Source of the DNA: Apostichopus japonicus
Taxonomy: Eukaryota > Echinodermata > Holothuroidea > Aspidochirotida > Stichopodidae
DNA length: 64,000 bases
Assembly: GCF_037975245.1 (NCBI RefSeq)
Contig: NC_092563.1
Span: 22,786,960 to 22,850,959, forward strand
Direction: 5' to 3'
In this document: one piece after another, positions 13,201-24,000 of the stretch
How positions within the stretch are numbered: position 1 is the first letter of the stretch
How the letters are laid out: every line of letters starts with the position of its first letter
The notes under the pieces: generated by a model
The model's database searches: none
Told to the model about the DNA's origin: nothing
The model's input: the letters and a program-made list of their open reading frames with translations, nothing else
Translations under genes and position numbers: made by a program

Positions 13201-14150
13201 ATGTAGAGCAAGTGATTACATTTGTCCAAGTCTTAAGTGAGAACCAGACATGATCAGAGGTTTCCACCTCTTACTGTAGCACTCATTTTGGGCAACAACC
13301 AAGGATTTTACAATATATAAAATTATTATTCCAAAATGTTTTAATTCCCACAAAGAACATTCTTCCTATGTGAAAAATAAACACACAGATATTCTATGTA
13401 TGAGCAAATGGACTTTTTCTTACATCAATTTTGAGCTAGCAAATTAGTTCTGTCACCAATCATCCCTTTAATAATTCTTATTAATGCATTAGAGTTACAT
13501 GACATTGTTTATTCAATGTGAAATATTTTCACAACTTAATTACTCCCAAAGCCTTAGTCATCTAGTATTAATCACATAGTATAAGGCTAATTTTGAGACA
13601 ATTTGATATTGCCTGTTGTCACCTTGAGCCTATCTTGAGACCATCTGAGATAATACCTGACTATCCTTTGAAGCTCAGTTTAAGTACTGATTTTGTGTTT
13701 TTCAATCCCCAGAGTATCACCACTTTGAAGCAGATTTCATATCCTGGATGACTGTATGCATTAATAAAAGCCTATTGTGTGGATCCTCTTCACAAAACTA
13801 AGTGAAGTTTACTTGAGCTACCAATTTCAAAAGGGTTCTTCCACACACAAAGCTGCACAAAGATACCACATATGAACTTTATGAAGTTCAACTAAGATGT
13901 ATTTTTTGTAGTTATTGCATGTGTTTACAAGGTTTTCAGACTTTGCCCGCCCCTATGTTGACTGCAAATGACCTTTGACCGCTACCAATTTCAATAGGGT
14001 TCATGTACTCATCAAGTTGGATCTACATACCGAGTACAAAGCTCAACAAAGACATACTTTTCAAGTTACAAGCAGGTGTCACATACATACACACACATGC
14101 CATCTTTGATTATTTTAGTTAACTGTAACCCTAACTTAGTCCTAGTGTCA
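10260..14150. other. Spacer between duplication arms; no gene recognised
   Basis: Unique AT-rich sequence with scattered stops in all frames. The only repeat I recognise is a dispersed 'aggtca'-family copy at about 13870-14095. It lies between the two divergent start codons, so any shared promoter would be here, but I see no definite promoter motif. Confidence 0.4.
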
Positions 14151-14155
14151 CTTGA

Positions 14156-15012
14156 GGCATACTGCAGGCTAGGCCTCACCTTAGCCCAAGGCAAACGCAC
14201 AAGACTTCCGCGGGTTGGCCAGAACAATATTAAACACTAAGTATTAGTGCTTATTCCATTCCTCGTTAAAACATGTGAAACAGACAACATAACGAAATTA
14301 CACCTGACCTGTATAAATTTTCTTTTACAGCGAAACAACAGTTGAACAGTTAGACGTGGATTAAAACAAAGTAACGCAAAAAGCGTAACGCTTGTTACTT
14401 CTATATTTCTGGTTGTGATACTGTATGGCAGCTGTACGTTCACTATAATCAGGGGAATTTTCCCTAGATTGCGAAATAATTTTATTTCGCAAAACTACTT
14501 TTTTCTCACAAGATCTTGCAAGACATGAGTTTTAACGGTTTGCTGTTTGCTTAAAGCAAAAATCGCACCATTAAAATAGGTACAATAAGCATTGAAGATA
14601 CATACAATGGAATGAAAAGTTGTTTCCTTTCATTTTTTCACTAGATTTTTTTTAATCTAATTATTTTGCTTAATTTATATCTTGGGACGTGGTTTTGCGA
14701 AATTACAATTATTTCGAAATATAGGGAAAATTCCCCTGGTAATAGTGGACGTATTTAACTAACACTGCTGCCATATCACCACCAGTAGTGACAAGCGTTA
14801 CGGTTATGTGCGTTACTTTCTTTTACTTCACGTCTAACTGTTCAACTGTAGTTTCGCGGTAAAAGAAAGCAAAATTTACACAGGTCTGGTGCAATTTCTT
14901 TATGTTGTGTGCTTCGTATTTTTTACAAGCAATTTAGTAAGCACTAGTGTTTAATATAGTACGAGCGTTTCCCTTGGACTAAAGTGAGGCCTAGCCTGCA
15001 GTACAGTATGCC
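14156..15012. mobile_element. Fold-back element (long imperfect inverted repeat)
   Basis: The left half from GGCATACTGCAGGCTAGGC inward pairs with the right half ending CTAGCCTGCAGTACAGTATGCC. Further matching segments include 14315-14350 with 14830-14860, and 14452-14480 with 14705-14740 (GGGGAATTTTCCCTA and its complement). A loop of about 200 bp separates the arms. There is no coding capacity. It is a fold-back or MITE-type element sitting in the spacer. Confidence 0.7.
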
Positions 15013-15145
15013 TAACGTTAGGCTGTTAGGCATGTTAGGTTAGGCCTAAGTTACATTCAAAGAACTAACAGGGATTGGATTACAACAAAATTAGGCTTAC
15101 CCATCCTACTGTAGTAAAGGTCCATACCTAACCTTTAGATGGGGG

Positions 15146-15720
15146 CCGTGTCATTCCGCCATAAAAAAAATGTGCTCTTTCTGCCATTGAAAAAGTGCCA
15201 TTCTTCCATGTTACTCCGAGTCCGATCGCAGTAAAGCACTTTTATATGGCGAAAAGAGCACATTATTGTGGGTGTTCTGTAGGCCTTATTTGCACTGTAT
15301 ATTGCCTCGCTTAACACTACCTAGGCCTGCAAAATTCACAATCAGAATTGGTCTATTTAATAAAGAATCAACCTAAATTAATTTGATTGCAAACAAATAA
15401 ATATATTTGAAGACAGTTTCTCGACTCCTACAAACTTTAAAATATTAAAACAAACAATCAACATGTACATTAAAGACTGCACGTATCTACTCCCCAATCT
15501 GGTCTTAACTACAATTCAGTCTATCCAGCGAAGCGTCACATTTGAAGATGATGTACCTATCCTTCCACGCAGATCAAAAAAAGTTTCACCAATACTTTCC
15601 TGTATAAAATCCATTCCAAAAATGTACCTTTCCGCCATAGGTTTCGAGCCTAACCGCTATGGCAAAAGTACCTATGGGGAAATGGTATGGCGGTATGTAC
15701 CTATGGGGCGGAATAGCACT
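15146..15720. mobile_element. Candidate MITE with 'attccgcc' inverted ends
   Basis: Both ends carry inverted variants of GTGYYATTCCGCC. Inner copies of 'tccgccat' and 'atggcgg', and of 'gtaccta', recur in both orientations. No clear target duplication is seen, so the boundaries are approximate. Confidence 0.35.
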
Positions 15721-15811
15721 GGAACTCTATTGATGCAAAGTCATATGAGGATTTCTTTTTGCCTAAAGATTCAAAACTTTTTTAACAATTTTGATAGGCA
15801 AACAACTGTAG

Positions 15812-16293
15812 GCTTACCAGTCAAAACGTCCCTTTACCAAAACGTCCCCGTACCAAAACGTCCCCGCTTTTGGTCAAAACGTCCCCGTTGGTCAAAACGT
15901 CCCCGTCTATCACATTCATTCAGAGTTGTGAATATATATTCATTTTAAGTTACAATTTGGCTAAGTTATCGGCATGCAAGTTGGATTACGGGCGCTTAAT
16001 AAATCACGAAGGACTACAACGTTTAATTATATTTGGTATGAAAACAAAAAATATTATACAAGAGGAATTAAAATCGAATTTGGATTCGTTTACTATACAA
16101 TATATATATATATATCTATATAGGGAAATTTTTCCACAAAACATCCACACTTGCATTCCAACTGATTATAAAAGCGGGGATTTTTTGACTCACGGGGACG
16201 ATTTGACTGCGAGGACGTTTTGGTAAAAAGCGGGGACGTTTTGGTCTTTAAAAAGCGGGGACGTTTTGGTTAAGGGACGTTTTGACTGGATAC
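15812..16293. mobile_element. 482-bp MITE with 9-bp target duplication
   Basis: Flanked by a perfect 9-bp repeat, caactgtag, at 15803-15811 and 16294-16302. The other duplication arm has a single caactgtag at the matching place, which is an empty site. Inverted ends share CCAGTCAAAACGTCCC. Inside each end the motif AAACGTCCCCG recurs four to five times in opposite orientation. A 9-bp duplication suggests a Mutator-like superfamily. There is no transposase. Confidence 0.8.
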
Positions 16294-16324
16294 CAACTGT
16301 AGCCACCAGTAGATTTTCTAGATA

Positions 16325-16560
16325 GAATGTAAAACACTTGCAGAAAAGGTTTGCAAATTGACATTGAGTTTGTCGAACACATCTTGGAAAATGCCAAGGT
16401 CGTTTACAGGCAACTTCGTGTACATACCCAGTTTAAATTGGTGGAGGTGAAAGGTCATTTAAGTTCAAGAGAGGTCAAAGTCTGAAAACCTTGAACACAT
16501 GATGATTCCAAAGTGATGTCTTGGTTGAAGTTCATACTTGGTGTCTAATTCCTGGAGTCC
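16325..16560. repeat. Dispersed 'aggtca' family repeat (right arm)
   Basis: Inverted partner of 9985-10205, as part of the duplication. It carries 'aggtgaaaggtcattt' and 'gaggtcaaagtctgaaaacc', which are shared with the intron 5 array. Confidence 0.6.
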
Positions 16561-16844
16561 CTTTTTTTACTCATATTCAGTCAGAATATTATCACTTTTT
16601 CTATTTCACTAGTTTAATTTGATTTATTTTGGGTTTTATTACTTCGTAGTAGGTAAATAAAGTGATGTCCGTTCAATATCAATCGGAGTCTGAGTTATTT
16701 CGGGTATAAGGATTACACTACTTTAGGCAGTTACGCATGCAATGGAAGTTATTTTATTATACAAACAAAGGGGAATTGGTCTTGATAAATACCTATCAAA
16801 CCTAACCCTAAAACACTGATCCATCCACCCGACTGTAACCACAT

Positions 16845-17003
16845 CTTCAAGTTTCCTTAATATTTGGTTCCTATCCCGTAACGTTAAGAAGTTCCGGAAC
16901 GTTTCCTTACTAATATTATACAAACTAAAGGACTTCAAGTTTCCTTAATATTCTTTTCGTATCCCGTAACGTTAACAATTCCCGAACGTTTCCTTATTAA
17001 ATT
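16845..17003. repeat. Two-copy tandem duplication, period 88 bp
   Basis: The phrase 'cttcaagtttccttaatatt' starts at 16845 and again at 16933. Each is followed by 'tatcccgtaacgttaa' and 'gaacgtttcctta'. Confidence 0.7.
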
Positions 17004-17037
17004 GACCAATATTGAAGTATAATATTTAATCAATGTT

Positions 17038-17162
17038 GGTCGAAATGACCAGCAAGATTGGGCGAAATGACCATGCTGGTTGGGCAAAATGACCAACAAG
17101 GTTGGGCAAAATGACCAACAAGGTTGGGCGAAATGGCAGTTGGGGCAAAATGGTTGTTGGTC
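17038..17162. repeat. 22-bp minisatellite
   Basis: About five units of a 22-bp motif of the form GGGCAAAATGACCAACAAGG. It lies about 0.6 kb upstream of the + strand start codon and I see no copy in the other arm. Confidence 0.75.
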
Positions 17163-17733
17163 AAGTGACCAGCTCCTTGAGGAAGTGAAGATCTGAAAAC
17201 CTTGTAACATGATTAAATTCAAAGAAGTGCAGTAGCTCTTGCTTGAAATCCTTGACCAAGGACTTGTCGAAACAGTTGAAGACACCGAGGGTCAACACTT
17301 TAAAATCTTGTTTGCAGTGTGACATTTGAATGACTAACAGAATGAATAGATCTAGTATGGAGAGGGCAACAACCCAAATATGTCATCTTGGTGGGAGGGG
17401 GGGGGGGGGGAGCAGGGGCAACATAACCAGTTGTCATAGTTAGGTAGATCTAGGAATGCTTATGTATGGGAGACAGACCTAAGCATTGTCATATATATGT
17501 AAATTGCTAAACAAGTTTGCAAAGGGCTCCAATCTTTGGAGTGTATTAGTTAAGGTGAAAATGTCATCAAATGTAGTCATGATAATTAAAATGCAAGAGA
17601 TGAGATTTGCAACTCCTTGGATTCCCTTCTTGTTTTATTTTCTGCCTTTTCATCAGGGTTTAAAGTTCACTGGTTTTGTCATGGATTACCTCTTCAAGTA
17701 ACTGCTGGCAAAATCATCAGCACTTGATACAGT

Positions 17734-18040
17734 ATGGCATTTAAAGGGCTTTGCCAGTTCCCAGATTGGAGTGATGATAACATAAAATGGTATATGCTTA
17801 GCAATGAGGAACCTGTCGGTCGAATGAAATTCAGAAAACCTGCTTCACCAGGAAGAATTTTTCAAGTTGATTACGATCACACTGAAAAATACGGCAATGA
17901 TGGAATTGAACTGAAGAGCTGCTTTAAGGGTCAAATACGAGTTAAGTGGAGACCTGGAGTCTTCTATGGTCTGGATGATGAGCTCAAGGATATCCTGATA
18001 ACAGTGGAAGATTTAAAGGAGAGGCTCAGGATCTTTGAAG
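17734..18040 (+). CDS. CYLD-like exon 1: N-terminal region
   Basis: The exon encodes residues 1-102 and ends in phase 1 at a gtaata donor. It starts MAFKGLCQFPDW. The stretch FYGLDDELKDILITVEDLKE aligns by position with the CYLD segment just before CAP-Gly 1. No signal peptide or membrane segment is present. Its duplicate is 9379-9685 on the minus strand. Confidence 0.82.
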
Positions 18041-21000
18041 GTAATATTATTTTTTAATATTGTTTTTGATAGAATAGTTGTAAAGATATGTTTTGCATTG
18101 CTCCTTTTCCAATTTATTTAAAGGAAAGTCTGACAGAACTTCATACATAATGGCTATTATCTACAGTATAATTTTGTTGTCCAAATACCCATTTGTGTGT
18201 AATGTACAGGTAGTTGAGTATAATGCAACTGCTAAAGCTATTGCTGTGTAAATATTGCTTACCAAATACCTACTAGCTGGTTTGCAGAGTTACATGTACA
18301 AACAGCTTTATTGGACCCAATATGGTCTTAAGGGGTCCATGTTTACCAATATGCATCATGCTGGTAAACTTGTAATACAGAAATGAGAAGCACATACTGT
18401 ACAGTCAGAAGAACATGAAACATGATATTATCAGTAGTTTTGATTTAGTAGTACATTCAGTACAGTATATATCACTCTTTTTACTATATCTGTCAATAGA
18501 AAAGTTATATAAAAATACCAATACTTTCAGTACTCTGAAAATAATTTTTTAAAGCATTTATTAATAGCAGTGACCTGATTACCCCAATTAACCATAATGT
18601 CTTTAGACAGTTCCGAAACTCAAACAAAGTAATTCCATATTTATCACTTTAAAGTCCCCTATATCTGTACCATTCAACGCTGTCCACCGGCAACGTGTAT
18701 GGTAATTAGACACATGTTGACCTTCAGACTAAGTTAAGTCATGCAAATTTAGTTTTGATTTGGAGACTTGACTACCACTCATTGGGCTCGCAGGTGTGGT
18801 ATGGTCGTGTCCAGCATTCGATAATGTGGACTTGTCTACGTTGATGGCAACCACTATGAAGCAGTTAACAGCAGTGGCGTCACCAGACTTTTCAGTCTGG
18901 GGGGGCACAGGGGGGCACCAGCATTTCATGTGGGGGCACTTAGGTGGATACGGATTGCCGTCCTGTGGGAGGGGTCTAAGGGGAGGGGGTGGCCCCCTTT
19001 GGAAAATTTTCGCATACGGAGGATGGGCTAGATGCAAAATGGTGCCACATTTGATGCTAAATTCGTTCTGAAGATATCTCCAGAAATTGCTATTTTTGAG
19101 GTAATGATTTTAACAACGCGCAGAATTTTGCAGAGGATATGAACCACATGCTGTCGATATTATGCCTAACCCTATATCAATAGAACCTATACTTGTTGAA
19201 TTAATGTGTGCATGACCCCCGACTCCTCTCTTGTCCTTCTCGTTTTCTCCCATTTTCTATTAAGATGTAACAGGTTCCAGCATCGTTATTGGCTCCTATC
19301 AGGGATCTCACCATGCAATCCAAAGTTTGATCACACATCGAGTATGGCTCAGTATGCAGGTGTGAACATTCGCCATTTGTTCCTACAAGCATCTGACCTC
19401 AAATGACCTCTGCACCCCCTACACAACAGGGTTAATATATGGGTCCACAAAAAATACGGGATTCTCAAATTTGTTTCGAAATCAAGGTTAGGGTTCAGAG
19501 CAACGATATTACTCATCGGTCCAGAAAAAAGTAAAGCGCTTCTTTCATATTCTGATGTCAGAATCATGAGAAAGGTCCAAAAATAGTGTTCTCTGGAGAG
19601 AAGGGGTGGCCTACTAATTTTCAGGAATTTGATTGGACTGCACCTAGTGATTTTCTGAATATTCGTCCTACTTCCTAGGAAATAAAAACATGGCTGCAGC
19701 ACAGCCAGAACAGGGAAATTCATTGTTTTGAACGATGAGTCATGTAGCTCGTGAAGCAGATGTGTATAGCCGCTGGTAAGGCGTGAGCACTGACACATTC
19801 AATGTAAATATTGACACCTGTTGTGATGGCGCGGGTTACGACTTCGATACCGGACGGTCAAGGATAAACTTTTTCATTTTCTCGCAGCTCATTTGAAGAA
19901 AATGCGAATTACTGTGCTTCTTTGTCCATATGAAAAACCAACTCAGATAATGGGAGTTGAATATAACGAAATATATATATATTTTTTTACCAACCCAAAT
20001 CTCAGATGGGGGGGCACTCGGGGGGCACTAGGTTTTCCAGGGGGGCACGTGCCCCCTGGCCCATCTTGGCGACGCCACTGGTTAACAGTGGCCCTCGGGT
20101 AGTGTAATCCTAATATGGTTCTCCACCCGAGTGGGTATAGCAGGACCAGGCTATTCTGTCTCATACAGTATCAACTATCTAACACAGGGTTAGGAACTGG
20201 TAGAGGGTAGTATTAGTCTAATTACTCCCCAATTAAACTACAATTAGGAGAGAAATCTTGAACCAGATACAATCCAAAGAAATTTGATAATTATTTCTCT
20301 TCATGACATAATGTTTGTGCTTGAAAATAACTATAATAACACATCCATGTAGCCTATGTAGGTGGCTCTATGTCACCATGGTGACCAATCTATTAATCAA
20401 AGGTATCTTGAATTACTGTCAGAATAAGATTTCACAAAATTTTGAAACCAAATGTGAACAAGATGCAAATTGTGTTATGGAGTTAGTGACCCTTGTTCGA
20501 GGTGACTTCTAAAATACTTCAAAGCTTATCTTGAAAATTAACGGGTGATTAAAACAGACAACAGAAGAAGCGTTTCATGGTTACCAGAGCTGTGAAAGCA
20601 AATGAAGTGATGCTCAATGAAGTATTAACAAGAATAATCATATTGAACAGCTCATGTAGGCTTCGTTGATGCTCATATGAATATTTCTTGTTGTTTTACT
20701 ACAAACTTTTCTTGTTGGAGAAATCCATTGCCAGATTATTCAGTACTGACATACTCTTTTTGAAGTATCCATCATTTTTGTTATTCCTGTCCAGAACATG
20801 CAGAACTACTTTTGTATGCCAAACAACTGAAGATAGGTGACAAAGTTGATGTCAGAGTCCCTGTCAAGAATAAAACAGGGATCGTGCAGGGGACTGTAAA
20901 GCACATTGGACCAAAGGACACCAAGACACCTGGGAAATATTTTGGCATTCAGTTAGATGTGAGTATTGTATTCTAAGCAATGGTTTTCCTGCCAGAGCCT

Positions 21001-24000
21001 TTTCATATATACATGCTTTATTTCAATTATTTCTGTACGTGGTTGAGAGACGTATGTTGTGTTCTTAAGACCTCTCCACAGCTTGAATAAACAGACTACA
21101 TACATTAGTGTTGATATGGAATGTTTATTGAAATTATTTTGTGTTGTTAGTGAAATAAGAAGAGTTAACTTTAGTTCTAATCCAACTGCTTTGCTAAAAG
21201 TTACAGTCGTTAGCATATCTTGTGCTTTGTAATTTTGATCTGGAAGTTTATACAGAAGTTGCACCTTTTTAAAGTTGCTTTGTAAGCTATTTAAATTTGT
21301 TTGTATTTTGTGTCTCGGAATAGGTGTGGTATTAGTGCTGTATTATTGTTATTGTTTCCGGTAAGAGCAGCCATTGTTGCAAATCAAGCATGATGTAAAA
21401 GTACTAGTATCCAATTGAAAACACAGCTTTTAAATATTGTAAAATTGTGCAAAAGTTTATCATGAACTGAGTGTCTCTCTTCAGTAAAGAAGAGAGTGAG
21501 TTGTAGAGTAACTGTGGTTTGGAAAGTTAATGTGACTTACCTTGCAAAAATTACAGTATTCCTCTTTAAGTGATAAAGCCTGAAAGAGCAAATGTTAACT
21601 TGTTTAATGTTAGAAGTTTCTCCAAGATGGAGAATATTGTTTATTGAATGAAATATAAAAAGTAATTGTGTATTGTTACTACTGTATTCCTCTTCTGGAT
21701 ATTCCTTCAGTGTAACTTGGATGATTCTGTGTGTGTAAATTACTCCTGGTGCGAAGGAGGAAATTGTGTCCTGGTTGCAGTTAACAAGATTCAGCTTCCT
21801 CTGATCAAAAGGCAAGATTCAAAGCCAAGGACCAGGAGGGACCAGAAACCTTCTGAAGAGTACACAAGGAATGACGATGCAGATATAGGAGTGAAAGATG
21901 CTGTTAAGCCACCATACATTATGGCTGATGATGCTGTCTTTGCGAATGTCAGGCTTACTAGTTGCCCTTCACGTAAACAATGGGTGAAAGGAAAAGTAGT
22001 CTTTGTGAGGGACAACCATCTTGCAGTTAATGTGGTAAGTAACTGCACTCAATATACTGTGGCGTTCCGTCGAGGTTGACCTAGTGGTCCGATTTCAAAA
22101 CGTCCGAAAACTTCTGAAAGTGTCTGGAACTGTCTGGTTCCGTCCAAGCGTCCGGTTAGAAAAAAAACCGTCATACCCAGTATTCAAAGCCAAAAGTGTC
22201 CGAAAACGTCCGATGTAAAGTTTACTAGCCCAAAAGTAACAAAAGAGTGGAGTGCTTATCCAGAGCATTTGCGGTCACACTGTCGCGACGATTCCTCAGC
22301 TTGATAACAAAAGTCTGTAAGGATTACAAGTTCACTGACAAAACTCTGTGCAGAAATATTTGCTCACTATCATTAACTATTTTAAGACTTACAGCTAGCA
22401 AGGCACATTTTTTCCCTGTCAGATGGATACGACAATATAATATCGCTTAATACATACAGCTCTTTTCGTTTACAAGATAAATATTATTAGAAACGATCCC
22501 CCGCGAGGTGGTACAGTACCGTCTCATCCATTTTGACATGAGACACGGACGAAGCTCTGTGCCTAAATTAAGATTTTAAAGGTTGCTAGGATACAGTTTA
22601 ACGAAATTGAAGCTGCAATATAAGGTGATGAAATCAATTCTTCGCGAAAAGTAAGCAATGCGAATAATCAGGAACTTTACCGATATGCTGAAAGTTCACA
22701 ATCGATGATAAATTCGATCTTGTCTTAAACACTCAGAGTGGAATATTATCTACAATTAAGAAACATATGGTAATTCTTTGTCTCAAGAAGTGTGTAATTA
22801 GAAAATATGTATTGAAAGAGGCAGAGAGGTTGCCGCAAAACGGCAGACCTTTCATATGAAAATATGTATTATTGACATTTTCCGAGAGTTCAAACCTTTT
22901 TTGAACATTCTGTTCTCCCTCAGTTGATTTGAGTACAGTAGGCCTATGCTAAAGAAAAATTGGAACAAAAAAGAGGTGTTACATAAAAACAACTTATACT
23001 TCTTAGAATGTAGGAAAAAAATTTCCAATCGCATGACTTCTTTTCTTGAATGTCCATTTGCCAAATAAAAAACATTTAGGATCCACAGACTGATTGGCCA
23101 TGACAAAAGTGTTTGAGCACAATATAAATTAGCGCTAAGATGCTTATCAGCTGCATTCAACTTGACATTATAATAACCACTTGTAAACGAACATCAGAAG
23201 AGTAAAATCCACGTATTTCAACATTAAGTTTCATTTGATGTTTTCGTTTTCCCATGTCATGCGTACAAAAACGTCATCACCAAATATCTCAACTGCAGGC
23301 GTGCAGAATTGACTACCCTGGTAAGCTAGGTCATGTACTAGTTTCTGCTAACAAGCCTGACACCTGTTAATTTGCATTCCATTCTGACCTAAAAATGCAT
23401 TGTTACAACCTTGGCAAACTGCCAGGAAAACTTGCAACACTATATTAATCATTTCGTAAGAGAGGAGGGGTGACCCAAGCAGTCTCCCAGGTACCTTGCT
23501 TAGCGCGTGTGAGCTGAACCTTTGCAGCAACGAGCTTTACCCTGGATGTACAAGTATGTGCATGGCCTGCGAACAGTGAGATTTTATGTTCCTGCTTTTG
23601 TTTCTCAAAATGTTCAAATTTTGCGAATAACATTTCCTTATTGTCAAAAAACAAAAAAAAACTTTGATAACCATTAACGGAAAAATAAAGGAAAATAACC
23701 GGACGATTGAACTGTGAGAAAAAATACACTTTAACGTAGGGTAAAACGTTCGTAACATCTGCGTATTACGAGTACTTTCTGATGTTTCCGACATTTTGAA
23801 CAGTGTTACATTTCATGGCGCCTTGTGTGTCTGGTAATGGCGGTACGTGCGGCATTATCATTAAAAAGTTTTGAAACTTTTAAGGAGCTTTGGGAGCGAC
23901 ATGTTAAAACATTGAAATTATTTTAAAAAAATTAAAGGTTCCATCTGGATCTCCGTGTTGCATCTTAAACATTAAACATTTTCGGTTGTATAGGCAGTGG

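Larger units (their letters stand above)
15786..22058 (+). repeat. Right arm of the large inverted duplication
   Basis: Inverted counterpart of 4427-10245. Homology begins at 'caattttgataggcaa' (partner near 10243-10260) and ends just past the exon 3 donor, where a dispersed repeat starts in the + copy. Insertions unique to this arm include 15812-16293 and 18872-20080. Confidence 0.85.

Noticed and set aside
15463-15948. 161-codon open frame
   Set aside because: It spans the edge of one candidate MITE and most of the left end of another, has repetitive 'KRPRxxKRP' residues from the ACGTCCCC motif, and matches no family.
4427-22058. Inverted arms as a haplotype mis-assembly
   Set aside because: The arms differ by more than 10 percent in exon 1 and have several arm-specific insertions with clean target duplications. 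That is more than expected of two alleles, although long reads should confirm.
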